Source: Klebsormidium nitens
Taxonomy: Eukaryota > Streptophyta > Klebsormidiophyceae > Klebsormidiales > Klebsormidiaceae
Direction of reading: 5' to 3'
DNA: 64,000 bases
NCBI GenBank assembly: GCA_000708835.1
Contig: DF237418.1
Span: 1-64,000, forward strand
The notes beneath the pieces were generated by a model, which was not told the DNA's origin, did no database searches, and was given only the letters and a program-made list of their open reading frames with translations. Positions 34,494-45,974 of this stretch are shown here, piece by piece; within the stretch, counting starts at the first letter, position 1, and every line of letters begins with the position of its first letter. The position numbers were made by a program, and so were the translations under genes.

Positions 34494-35331
34494 CTAAGAT
34501 AACTCAATCTTTGTTCGGATTGCTGTAAATTCCTCCTCCATCTTTCCGCAGACCCTGTTCTGTTCCGGCGATGAAAGCCGCCAGGCAATGCACTCTGGGG
34601 GCTCTCCAGGCACAGGGCCTTCTGCCGATGAACCCGCAGTCAAACCCATTGCAGCTGTGCCGACAACTGCAAGGGCATAGGATGCCTGTTTCAAGAACCA
34701 GGGGAAGCAGGTACGCACTCACTATTTGAGTTTTTGCAGTGAGAGAGTCTGACCTCGTATTGCTAAGCGGCCCTGGGAGTGGTGGTGCGAAAAAGACATT
34801 CAAAACTTGCCTGGCAGTTTCTCGTTCGGGTGGTTCTCGCAAACCACCGAGAACCACCGAAAAGTGGCCAGATCGGGCGGTGTTTTCTTTTTCCAAAACA
34901 CCCCCTCCGTCGACCGCCGCTGGTTTTCACCTCCACGCCACTTTGAAGTCCGGTCGAGTCAAGGGCGTGGTTGGGCAACTTTCCAGATACTCGCCGAAAC
35001 TGAGCTCGGGTTTGCTCGGTTTGTGAAATCGGTGGACGCATCCGAACCGAGTATTAGGAGTCTTTAACCACTGAGTTAAGCCAAAGCCTTGCAGCCCGCT
35101 TTTAAAGGATCGTGGTCCTTGTCCACTGGTATCTTCCTTCCAGTATGTCACCTGCGCGTTGTGTTTCTTCTTAGCTGCCTCGTAATACGTGTCGTTAGCT
35201 AGCAGACCCGACCGCTCAGCAGTGACCAGCAGTACGGATACACTTTGGTCACACCGATTGACTGGTTCTAGTTTTAATCCTGCTGAAGAGTCTTGACCGT
35301 CTTCTGCTGTAGACTTTTTCAGCACCGACAT
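34494..35331 (-). CDS. Small two-exon protein of unknown function
   Basis: Exon 1 is 35331-35152 (60 codons, ATG start MSVLKKSTAEDGQDSSAG...) with donor GCGCAG|GTGACA. Exon 2 is 34685-34494 with acceptor after a pyrimidine tract (GAAACAG|GCATCC), ending TAG. Both are phase 0, and the total is 123 aa. Exon 2 opens with a hydrophobic, Ala/Gly-rich stretch (ASYALAVVGTAAMGLTAG) that could be a membrane or thylakoid-transfer segment, followed by a hydrophilic tail with two Cys. I do not recognise the family. Coding is inferred only from phase agreement and composition. Confidence 0.45.
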
Positions 35332-35787
35332 CTGGTTCGTTTCGGGCCCAGGTAGCAGACTCGTTCATTCAGAGATTCGGCAACGGAAATGTCCGTTCCT
35401 GCTACACCAAGAACTTCTATCTTGATACCACATCTGGTCAGCGCTTGACAGCAAAATATTTCTCTGAACCTATCGCTCTATTGCAGATCCGAACGGGCAC
35501 GGCCCATCCGCTCATCCACCCGTCCAGAGTTTCAACCACTCCCTGATCAAGCCCAGACAAATCCAAGTCCCAGTCTCGAGTCCTCCCCTCAAACCCCCCC
35601 CTTCGCCAGCCAAGCAAACACCCCCCCAGTGCGGCTCCCAGCCCCTCTTCTGCTCGCCCTCCGTATTCCCGCCTGTCAACAAGCCCTCACGTCAGCATCC
35701 CCACATTTCCGCCGCCTCACAGCGTCTGCAATCGCTGCTGGCCGGTTGCTCCTCTGGTTCGTTTCCGGACGGTACATCCCCTCGCAA

Positions 35788-36450
35788 ATGAAGGTCCTTT
35801 TCACACTTCTCCGGGCCGAGCGCTTTTACCGGAAGCGCATCCGCACAATCGACGGCCGGCAATTGCTGCACGAGCTGAACTTCTTCCCCGAATGTCCCGA
35901 CTTGTCCAGCGTTTTCCCTGTGCTAGGCTATGCGTTCGTTCTCTCACGGGCGGTTCTCTCTTCGGTTAGCGCCCTGGGTTCAATAAACCTTTTGCATGGG
36001 TCGGCGGGGGTCCCCGGTCTTCCGGAAGTGGAGCTCCCGACGATCGGCCGGAGCGTAGCTTATGAGTACCCGGACAAAAGCGATCAGCCGGAGACGCCGG
36101 GCTATCAACCGCTCGGGGAGTGGGTTGGGCCCCGAGGAATGAAACCTTGGGAACGGAACATGATTACTATAACCCCGGAGGAGCGGAAGAAGCTATGGGA
36201 GAAGAACTTCAAAGAAGAGTCGCTGAACCCGTACAACAGCACGCCCAAGGAGCGCAAGATCCTCATCGCGCTAGCTGCGATCAGTTCGATCCTGACGCAG
36301 ATGTGGATTATGCTCCATGCGCTGCTCTTGCCGTTCATTTTCCTGGGGCTAATGTACGCGTTTGAGAAGCCGCTGTTCTGGTTGTTAAGCCACCTGTACA
36401 AAGCACGGAAGCTCGTGGGTGACTACAAGGGGCCCTTGTCGCAGGGTTAA
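35788..36450 (+). CDS. Membrane protein of unknown function, intronless as seen
   Basis: The first in-frame ATG gives MKVLFTLLRAERFYRKRIRT and 220 aa. The frame stays open upstream to about 35629 with an Ser/Ala/Arg-rich composition like an organelle transit peptide, so an upstream exon or another start may exist. The middle region is Pro/Glu-rich (YQPLGEWVGPRGMKPWERN). The C-terminal part has a long hydrophobic stretch (LIALAAISSILTQMWIMLHA then LLLPFIFLGLMYAF) that would form two membrane helices, followed by a basic tail. The family is not recognised. A chloroplast or mitochondrial membrane location is a guess from the N-terminal composition. Confidence 0.7.
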   Translation: MKVLFTLLRAERFYRKRIRTIDGRQLLHELNFFPECPDLSSVFPVLGYAFVLSRAVLSSVSALGSINLLHGSAGVPGLPEVELPTIGRSVAYEYPDKSDQPETPGYQPLGEWVGPRGMKPWERNMITITPEERKKLWEKNFKEESLNPYNSTPKERKILIALAAISSILTQMWIMLHALLLPFIFLGLMYAFEKPLFWLLSHLYKARKLVGDYKGPLSQG

Positions 36451-37604
36451 ACGCAGGTGCGATCGGAAGAGTCCTTGGATTGGATTGTTAAGCGGGACAG
36501 CATGGCAGAAGAGCAGAGGTTCGGCTTGTGCACTAGACAGACGACATAGCCATATGCACATATCGGGTGCACGGAGCTCACATGTTCATGTTGATTTTTT
36601 TTGTGAGAGGTTATGGTGGGCCTCTTCGATCCGTGCTGCATAGGATTGCCGCGCGGAGGTATGCCCGCCCACATGCACGTGCTCTCTCGCCAATCAGGTC
36701 GCTCTAGATATGATTGGATTTCCTGGTGTACTGCGAATCCAACCGTCCCGACCAGCTACAGTAGCTTGATCCCACCTATACATGTACGCCATATTTTATG
36801 TTCTTATGGGGTCGGACCAATGGAAACCAAGCCATAATTGCGCATGGCACAACAACATATACGACTTGAGTTGCGTATGTACCACGAGCATTTGGAAGCG
36901 CAGCCATTTAGTTTGATAATACTCGCTGAACTTCGCGAGATAGAACATTCAATGCGTGGCGCCGTATAACGGGCGATCATGTGCATGTTTACGTCTCGTA
37001 AGGCCATGTGAGTAATAATAATTTGCATGACGCTTATACATGGACGCACTTCAATGCACAAACACTGCTTTGAGCGGGCCCACGTAGTCATGGCGGCAGC
37101 TTGGCACAAGGCTTGCCTGACTGTGCAACCCCATGCCAGCGCCGCCGTGGCGATCTTAGCTCATATGATGCACCAAACCGTGAAAAGTGAGCTATGATGA
37201 GCGTGAGCACAAGCGCAAAGCCGACTGTCCCCGTTCGATTTAGTACCGTCATATCCTCAAATAGTGCGATCTCTGCAGGATCCGGCCCACAGTGGCATAA
37301 CCAGTTTTCACAAGACTTACTTGAATGAAGGACATCCGTGAGTAAGCTGGCTCAGACGTCCTGACATGTACGTGCCAGGACCCCATGCGAAGAAACTGAT
37401 GATGACTCATAGTAATCACGTCACAAGGTCGCCCATGCAATCGAATTCGTTGCGGCTTACGCAGAGATCTAGCGGGTCGATCGCCGAGATAGATTATAAA
37501 ACGACTGTCGGTTCAAAACGTTTAAATAAGTTTGATGGTGTCAGCCCTGCCGACTGTTGACCACTTGGCTCACAGACTATGTACACTTCAGGTTCCGTAC
37601 CCAA
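36451..37604. other. Intergenic spacer between converging genes
   Basis: This lies between the membrane protein and the 3' end of DRC1, whose transcription points toward it. There is no coding signal. It is rich in CATG, CATATG and ATGCA motifs, as in the other spacers. Confidence 0.5.
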
Positions 37605-40600
37605 TCAGGCTTGCAAGATCAGCTGGGACGATGGCGGAAACTTGAGTTGATCATTAACCTGCAGCGGAAAGTCTTTGATGACGGTTCTCAAGAGAAAGAA
37701 TTTGTCAAAAGCTTGGTGGCTCTGGGGTTGAGTGCCATTGGGCGACTTTGAAGGGCTCGAAGACAGCAACTCGTCGCCAGAGCCACCTTTCCGCGCTCGC
37801 GTCGTCTCCAGGTCCGCGTTCCAGCGGAACAACAGCAGAAACGGTCACATTTTGGGTGAATGTTTCTTTTGGGCACAAAGTCTGCCCACCAAGGCAGAGC
37901 AGTAGCTGCTGGGCCGAAAATAAGCTCTCAAATTCAAGATTTTAGGAAGCATGGCAAAGACTTTTTGAATGTCTGTCGTACTTTATTATTCGTCGATCGC
38001 TGTCTGATACCATCAGGTTAAGAAGTGCTTTGTGTATGTGACGTACCTTGGCAGCCATGTATTGTGAGAGCAGCTGCCGGATCTCCGTGTTTTGGCTCTC
38101 GATTGCCCGGATATCTTCCAAAGTGTTCGCTCTGCAAAAGACGAAGCCACGACGTCAACCGGAGTGGCGAGCATCGGGAAAAGCACGAATCGCTTCAGAT
38201 GCAAAAAAATGAAGCCTTCTTCTGAAACACAAACATCATATTGACTGTTGCAGACAGTGACTTGCGGCTTGCATTCCCCAACTGAGCAACTGAAGGACTT
38301 GACTTTAACTTTTCAACCCAACAAATGAAGGTGGGACTATGAGAATCGAGTGACGGCCTCGAACAGTTGCCTCGGCCCGCCATAGTGTAGGAAGAGCTTG
38401 CAACTGTATTTTGAGATCATGTCTCGACATCCATCGCCGTATCTGGCAACGACAGTCTCATGGATACAAGTCCAGCCTCTTCACTGCCAATGCAAGGTCT
38501 CCTAAGAAGAAAGACTGCTTCCACGGATTTACACTCAAGGGATCCTCTTATAGCCGCTCACCTCTGCGTCAGCAGCTTATGGTACTGCATCTGCGCCGCC
38601 TCGAGCGCGCCCCACGCGCGCGCGCTCTTCTCCGCGACCACGTTCGCCATTCGCTGCCAGTACTCCCGCTCCTCGCCCGGTTCCCGTAACCCGGTCGTTT
38701 TCCGACTCAGGCTCTTCGTCAGTTTCAGGCTCTGGTAACCCCCGGTTATCTTCAACTGGGCTTCCACGAAAGCCCGCAGCTGGCGCGCCACGCGGTCTGG
38801 GGGGATCGTGCCAGGGGGATCCCTCTCCGAGCCCTGTGTAAGGTAGGACTGCAGACTGGCGAGGGCGACCGGAGAAGAGACTCCGAGGCAGCCTAAGAGG
38901 GCGTCGACCGACACGAGGGAAGGGCCTTGGGAGGCGTCTGCGAGAAAGAGATATTTGCTGACTTCAGCGAAGGGAAAGTGGTGCCGTCATCAGGGTTCTG
39001 TGCAGCAATAAGTACGATAATGGGTCGAGTTCAGGGTAAAGAAGACTGGATCAGCTTTCAGCGAAGCGTTCAAATTTGGCGTGAAGGGTACTGTTTCTTC
39101 GCATATAGCGCCCGCATGATAGACAGACACAGGAAAGAAGGCGTCGCTGGACCGGTACCCTGAGCGACTGTTTAGCGGAGGTTGCGCTCGGACGGCCGCC
39201 CCAAAAAGCACGTGCACAAAGAGTTGCAGCGACACGTGGTCACGTCTCAAGGACTGTAAGTCGCCGGAGGGCCACGTGGGGGACGCCCTCTTAAGCGTTC
39301 TTCATGCGCGTCGATGCGCGACAAGCGTATTTCTGTTTTGGGCACATATTGCCTTCTTCAGATGGAGGGTCGAAACGTCTTGATGATAGACGGCCTACCT
39401 TGAGCTTTTTCAGAGTCCATATAACGGAAATGTCTTACTCAATTTTCACGGCCTCGACCAAGAATCCAGCACGACAGGTTCGTTGAAGCCCGGAGCTTTT
39501 GATTGCCCGTCAAAAGTGTCAAAGCTCACGGCAAAGCCGTTGGCGTGCAGATACCAAGCCACTTACGGCCCAGAACGTGGAAGACGCCGAACTGCTGTCG
39601 ATCCAGATCGACCGAAACCGTCATGCGTCCGAGGTCTCAACGCGGACAGCCTGCCGAACGCCTCTGGGCAAAGTTTCAGAAAGGAACTGTCATGATATTA
39701 ATCAGGCCCGCGTACTACTTCTTCAATTAGCGCGTACGACATGGTCCGAATAACGTCCGAAAACTGCCCAACTGAGCTTCCATTTGAGTTGCCGTGTTAA
39801 CAACTGAGCTTCCATTTGAGTTGGCGTGTTAACCCGTCCGGAAACTCACCGCGTACGACCTCCCGGCTCGACCCTTCATAAGCGTCAATCACGATTTGCT
39901 CACAAGGCTCATTGATCGGACAAAGATGTCTCTGAAAAGTGTCCGAAAACCGTCCGAAAACCGTCCGAAACACTCACCGCGTACGACCTCCTCGACTTTC
40001 CCTGGCACCAGATAGCCCGCTTCGTCGCACAGCATCTGCAGCATCTGTCGGTACTCTTCCCCGACCGCCTCTAGCCAGCTCCCCTCGCGCTCCCCGGGGG
40101 GGTCCTCCGGCGCCTCATTCTCTCCCCCCTCCGCGGGCAGATTCCCCACCGGTTGGAATAGATCCGCCGAGGGGGGGTGCCACGCCCATCCTAGTTGCTG
40201 CTCGTGCAGCACCTTGTCCGCGCGCAGGAGTGATGTCACCAGCCGCGCGGCCTTGCCCTGCTTCATCTCGAACAGCTGCGCGTACTGCGTCCGGTCGGTG
40301 CGCGCGAAGTGCGCGACCTTGTCCTGCGGGCCGGATTTGCAGGGCTTTTGGGATTTTCAGTTTTTAAACTTTTAGGTCTTAAGATTGAAGTTTTAGAGTT
40401 TAGAGGTTTTTGAATTCGATTAAGGTTTGAACGTCAATCGCCATGAGCGTTTCCGTATTAGCCCTGGCTTAGTAGCGAAGGAATCACGGTGTTACGGATG
40501 CGAAGCGCGTAAGCTTTGATCCACTGCTCTATGACGCGTTGATCTTTTGACTCATGGCGCTTGCGATTCGTAGAATCGAAAGCTCTACGATTTGGATTTT

Positions 40601-43600
40601 TGGAAATTGCCGCGAGGCACCACAGTGGGAGCACTCTCGGCGCAGGTGACAAATACGACCTCATTCATTAAAGGACCATACGCGTGTCAGACCTGAGCAT
40701 CCGGGGATCAGATCGTCAGTTGACACAGATCCTGAACCGCAAAAAATCATCCAGATTCGATGTCTTCTTGGCATGTCTAACAAGAGAGTCTGCCTAGTCT
40801 CTTGTGTACGCATGCATCGACGTTGATATGCACAGGTCACCACGGCCGCATACGCAATCTTGCGTGCTACAGCTCTCCACGTAACATAAGCTCGACTACC
40901 TACAAGACAAAGCCGACCGAATGTATTTGTGCGTACGCAACCCCACCTGCAGATCTTTGAATTGTTCCGTACAGCGGCGGTACTCGTCCGTGACGCGCAG
41001 GTCGGCTTCCCGCTGACGTTTCTCCACGTCAGCGGCCGCGGCTTTCAGGCCGCTGAGCACGTCACGCTGACGCGCGAGCTTCCGCTTTTGCGCGGCGACG
41101 GTGGAACCGTTTTCCGTGTCGCGCTCCAGAAGGACGCGCCAATTGTACTCCAACTTTTCCGTGTTTAGCTGCGCAAGCAAGAAATGAATCCCCTTTAAAT
41201 CTTTGATTGCTTTATTTCTTCGTGTTAGCAAGAATTGAATCCTCTTCAAATTTGTTTTTGTTTTGGGTCTGAGAACATTCGTAAGTTTTGGCGGTATAAA
41301 GTAATGTTTTCCGCGGCCAGCTATATTCCGTGTTGAGCTGCGCAAGCGAAAAAGGCTACGAGAAGCTTGAGGAAGTTAGGCCGGGCAGTCACAGGGGAGG
41401 ATGAAGAACTTCTACTGATCCGGGGTGAAATAGTTAAAGTTTGAGTACGAGAAAAGTTAGACAAGCCCATCGAATTACCCGGACGTGCTGCAGGTTTTGT
41501 TCCAAATTTCCAATCACTGACGTCCATCTGACGCCCATCTGACGTCAAATTCGATGTCTCTCGATGTATCTGGCCAAGTCTTTCATCGTTTTAAGCGTGC
41601 CGGACGCCTTCCATAGCAAACATGAAAACGTCCGAAAGTCACGATAGGCTGTAGATCCCGTTCCAGGTTCTGAAGGTCACAAACCTCTATACATACAGAG
41701 CGCCCCACATGTCGGACATGGTCTTCCGATCTCCTAAGGTTAAATGACGAAATGTACGAAAAATGTAGGGATTACAAGAAGACGCGGCAAAAAAATGAGA
41801 GGACGCGTCGTGATTGGTCAGGAGGAGAACCGAGACGGAAGTAAGTACAGTGTTCAAGAAGGGGGAGCGGATCCCTACTTGATAGGTCGCCCGCATGTGC
41901 TGCAAGTGTTGCTCCAGGTTGTGGATGTCCGTCTCGAGCTGCCCCTTGAGGCGCGCGTACTGCTCCGCGTCGCTCGCGCGCAGCGCCTCCAGCGCGGCCC
42001 AGTACTCGCCCGTCGCGGCCGCGCAGCGCTCCAGGAACGCGTTCTCGCGCGCGCGCCGCGCCTCGAAGAGGGCAGCGATCTCGGCCTTGTTGCTGCGGAG
42101 CAGAGTATGAGTGAAAAATCAGCAATCAGTGCTCCGTGTTGATCGTTAAATCGGCTGATTCCCAAACCCCTATGAAATCCAGAAACAAAAAGCTTCGAAT
42201 TTCCAAGTTTTCGAGGCTCCTGTACTTCCGCTGGAAAAACGCGTCCGGTGGCGAATATGCTCCGAGTGATCCTGAAATTTTCCAGCAATACGTCTGTACT
42301 GTTTGAAAGCTGCGCCGGCAGGCCGCTAAAAGTCGAACGATGCCCGAAAACGCTGCATGATCTGGAAGATAGAGAAAGTAAGACTCGCCAGATGTGTCTT
42401 CCTCGGTGAACCGACCGGTCTCCGACAAGCTCGAGCGCTGCTAAGTGGTCCTGTAAAGCTTCACTCTTCTACCACTCTTTTTCAACACAAACCGAAAGCA
42501 AAATAATCGAGAATCCAAAGAGGGGGAACTCTGTAGAGACCTTTGACTGCTTAAGGGGCTGCCAGCTATTCCTGGCCTGTAGCACTTTGAAGCTGCTCAT
42601 ACACCAAGACCGTCAAAACTGAAAATAGATCATGGTGGTGTCGAATGGCGGCGGCCTATGACCCGATCTGCGCCCCTCAATTCCCAAAAACTCACGCCCG
42701 ACCCTCAATAAAGCCTCGTTCATGCGCCGCCAAGTCTTCCCAGTAAGCCGCCTTTGGACCTTGCCAGCCGTATAAGGACGGTCGGAAGAGAGGGCTCGAA
42801 CAGATTACAAAACCAAAAAATGAAAGCGCTTTCTATGAAATGCATATAGAGGAACAGATTTACATATATGGCTTCTCACTTGGTCAAGAGGCGCGCTCGG
42901 TCCGCCAAAAAGCTCCTCTCGAGCGCGGCCAAGTCCTCCCGGTAGGCGGCCTGCAGCGCCTGGAAGCTGCGGCGACACGCGGCCAGCAGCGCCTCGATGT
43001 CGGTCGCCGCCTGCTTCAGCGCGCGCACGTAGTCCTCGTCCTTGTCCTTCAGGACCGCGCGCAGGTCGCCGATGAGGGCGTCTTTGTTTGCGATCACCGC
43101 AGCACACGCCTGGGAGAGACGTAGGTCAGTTTTAGTAGTGGAAATTTGGAAACAAAAACAAAGAATAGCCGGGAAACGCAATGCTGTGGGCGGAAATGTA
43201 GTCCTCGTCCTTGTCCTTCAGAACCGCGCGCAAGTCGCTGATGAGGGCGTCTTTGTTTGTGATCACCGCAGCACACGCCTGGGGAAGCCGTAGATCGATT
43301 TAGTGGAGGGGAGAAGAAAAGCTTTTTTGGATGGAGGGAGAGAGCAATAATGTAGTGGGATAATAGAATTCTCGTTCTTTCCTTTCAGGACCGGGTGCAG
43401 GTCGCCGGTGAGGGCATCTTTGTTTGCGATCACCGCAGCACACGCCTGTTAGAGGGCATAGAGTAGCAAAATCAAGGGGGGCCTTCTGCGATACAAAAGA
43501 GAGAACTCGGTTGGGCTTTCGAGTGCTTGAAAAGCGCGGGTGAGTTGCCGACGAGAGAGGTTGCGATAACCGCAGACTTTGGGTGGAAAGGTCCAACGTC

Positions 43601-45974
43601 AAAAGGGAAACAGCCACGCCTGAGGGAACAGCTGGAGCGACTTAGTGGGGAGTAAAAAGATAAATAATGGATAGGATGGGAGGGAAAGAATGTTGAGGAG
43701 CATTTAAAGGACTTATCCTTGTCTTTCAGAACCGCGCGCAGGTTGCCGATGAGGGCGTCTTTGTCGTAATGACAGCAGCAAACGGCTGGGCGCCAAAAGT
43801 TGGAGCATTAAGATAAAGGTTGAGAAGCAGAAGATACGCGGACGTTCAAAGGAAGAAGGAAGCATCTAGCGGAGTACATAAAGCTCATCCTCGTCCAGGA
43901 TTAAAGGTTAAAAATGTCATCCAAAATGGTCGGCTCTTGCCTCTCAACTCTGAGTTCGGCGTCTCGGAAGGTCCAAAATTGGTCGAGACAAATATATCAT
44001 CATTAACGATCTCTTCTGAAATCACTCAAGAACAAACACTTACCTGGCGCTGTTTTTCGATGTCGGCCGCCAAGTCTTGCGGCACCCCCGGTGTGAACAG
44101 GGCCGCCCACTTGGCCGCCACGTCAGCGTTGCTCTTCAGGCTCGCCTCCGCCTCAGCGAGAACCGCCGTCCGCAGGTTCTGCAAAAAGAGCCAACAGCGT
44201 CTCGCTCGTTGTCTCGTTAATTTCGTCAAAAAAATATTCGCCAGAGGGGTTCACGATGTCTCGTTCAACTCATTCGCCAGAGGTGTTTTCTGGTGTCTCG
44301 TAAAACCTCGTGAAAGACTCTCGCCAGGGGTAATTAAGTTGTCTTCTTAACCCTGTGACGTAAACACTAGCCAGAGGTGGTTATGCTCTCCCGGTAACCT
44401 TGTCAACTCAACACTCGCCAGAGGGGATTGTGTCGTCCCATGACTTCATTTAAAACTCTCGTCAGAGGTCGTAGTGCTGTCTCGTTTAACCCCGTTGAAT
44501 AAACTCTCGCCAGAGGTAGTTGTACTGTAGTTAACCTCGTTTAAGATAAGCCCTCGCCAGGGGCGGTTGTGCTGTCCTTAACCTTGGTATTGCATCACTC
44601 CCCGAGGCGATTGTGACGTTTGGACTCGTTGCCACCAGAAGCCGCGGCATCAATGGTCAGTAGTCTGAGCGCATCTGACCTCAGTATTCCAAGAACCATG
44701 TCTGTTTTCCACAAGAGCCATTAGGGAACTGTAAGACGTGCCTACCTGTCTCTGTTCTTCCTCCTTCTGCCGCCGCCGCTGTTCTCGCTCGTCTCCAGCG
44801 ACGCGTGGAGCCGTGACGTCCGCATTGCCTCTCAGCTGCGACAGAAAGAAATTCACCGGGCTCGATTCCCAACGTGTTCGAGCTCATTTTTTGACGACGT
44901 TCAGCTCGTTTTGACAATTCTGGGACTCACCTTTCGCCCAAAGAAAGGCCTGCAGTTGCCAACGCACCGATGAAAGTCCAAGCGCACAATCTTTCAGCTA
45001 GCATGTGGGAAGAGCGAAGATAGCAATTCTTCAAAGTTACAAGTAGTTCAAAACGCACAGGATGGCATGTGTGCTGCTCGAGTGTGCTCAACATGTGGGG
45101 GCTATGTCATTACTCATCACATGGGCGTGGGTCCTCATCCCTATGAAAACAACCAGTAACAGATTCTCACAAGGCCATTTGCATGGCATCTGTACCACCG
45201 TTTGGTAAACAACTAGCAGTACCATAGTCTCTTACGTAGGCCTCCAAGTTTGTGGGAATGTCTTCATCGGCCGGCCGCTTTTTTCCGCTGGGCCAGCACC
45301 AAGCCAGCGTCTTTAACTAGGACAACCGCTCCCTGAGATCGCTTTCAAGGCAGTTGGGTAACCGCCAGGTCAGCGCCACGTCAGCGCACGGCTGTCAGGT
45401 GGCGCGCTCACCTTGAGGCGAGCGAGGCGCAGCAACACCTGCGCCTTGTGCGCTTTTCCGAGGTGGGGGTCACGCTTCTCTTCCTCCGCGGCTTTGCGCG
45501 CCCCTGCGGTTAGAGGTAAGGTTAGCACAAACTGAGCAGAAATAGCTGGCAGTTAAGTGAATTAAACGCAGGTTAAGGGCAGGGTTTCGGCGGATGTAGG
45601 GATTTCACCCGCATGAGGAAGCGGCGAGAGGTCCAAAGAGAGCATCTTCGGAGAGACGAGCTACGCGGAAGAGCACAGGGCTAAGCGATTGCAGCTGACT
45701 GTTAGGTTCCAAAGCTGCGCCAAAAGTGTACCTTCATCTGCCAGCTTGGGATGCGCAATGCTGCTGAAGCTCAAAATCTTGAGCGCAAGTGTGATGCTTC
45801 AACCTGTCAGACTTTTAAACCTAATATATTCCATTTACCGAAGTCTAGCATCCCCATCGATCTCTTACCCCCATCAGCAGCATCCCTGGTCGCCTGGATA
45901 CGCGCTTGGATGCGCGCCCTCCGAGCAGCGATCCGCTCCTCCCGCCCATTTCCCCCAGGCAGTGCAGGCTCCAT
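37605..45974 (-). CDS. DRC1: Dynein regulatory complex subunit 1 (DRC1/CCDC164)
   Basis: This is a coiled-coil base-plate subunit of the nexin-dynein regulatory complex, which ties outer doublets in motile cilia. The exons, in order, are 45974-45869, 45503-45412, 44835-44746, 44178-44044, 43109-42880, 42092-41879, 41168-40947, 40323-39978, 38937-38562, 38131-38047 and 37658-37605. Every junction is GT-AG and in phase, giving 649 aa. Signatures are GREERIAARRARI at the start, TPGVPQDLAADIEKQRQ, IANKDALIGDLRAVLKDKDE, LETDIHNLEQHLQHMRATYQ joined to LNTEKLEYNWRVLLERD, TEQFKDLQ, RADKVLHEQQLGWAWHPP, and the tail IRQLLSQYMAAK with LKFPPSSQLI. The order matches animal and algal DRC1, although those are usually somewhat longer. 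It is head-to-head with VPS18. Presence of this gene implies motile flagellated cells. Several introns carry exon-edge copies. Confidence 0.95.
39730..39977 (-). repeat. Copies of DRC1 exon 8 end in the following intron
   Basis: The exon end and donor read on the plus strand as ACTCACCGCGTACGACCTCC at the real site (39972 onward). The same string occurs at 39844 (128 bp away), and a weaker GCGTACGAC at about 39732 (about 119 bp further). A separate tandem pair of about 34 bp (AACTGAGCTTCCATTTGAGT repeated near 39768 and 39802) lies between them, and CCGTCCGAAAA is repeated next to the real donor. Confidence 0.8.
41215..41345 (-). repeat. Copy of DRC1 exon 7 start in the preceding intron
   Basis: The real acceptor region reads on the plus strand CGTGTTTAGCTGCGCAAGC with its CT at 41169-41170. 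A copy, CCGTGTTGAGCTGCGCAAGC, has CT at 41338-41339, exactly 169 bp upstream in transcript terms. A shorter fragment (CGTGTTAGCAAGAATTGAAT) near 41221 resembles the same junction and adjoining intron. Confidence 0.8.
43110..43790 (-). repeat. Four decaying copies of DRC1 exon 5 start, 169-bp spacing
   Basis: The real acceptor CT is at 43110. Copies of the exon start with the acceptor are at about 43279, 43446, 43620 and 43786, with spacings 169, 167, 174 and 166 bp. The first copy keeps about 75 exon bases almost unchanged (GTCCTTGTCCTTCAG...GATGAGGGCGTCTTTG). The third is badly decayed and the fourth has lost bases but is still obvious. The intron parts between copies share GGGAGAAGAAAAG- and GGATGG-type pieces. 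Confidence 0.92.
44237..44605. repeat. Degenerate minisatellite in DRC1 intron 3
   Basis: About eight or nine copies of a unit of roughly 40-50 bp, containing ACTCTCGCCAGAGG followed by TTGTGCTGTCTCGT and AACCTCGTT-like sequence. Recognisable cores (CGCCAGAGG or close variants) are near 44239, 44274, 44322, 44370, 44414, 44462, 44507 and 44556. It sits next to exon 4 but no exon sequence is clearly included, unlike the other arrays. Confidence 0.8.

Noticed and set aside
34504-35041. Several overlapping frames on both strands around 34.5-35.0 kb
   Set aside because: Only the two in-phase minus-strand exons at 34494-34685 and 35152-35331 have matching splice sites. The others fall in the intron between them or in other frames.
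43110-43790. CRISPR-like regular repeats
   Set aside because: The spacing is regular but the units are degenerate copies of a coding exon edge in a eukaryotic intron, and there are no cas genes.
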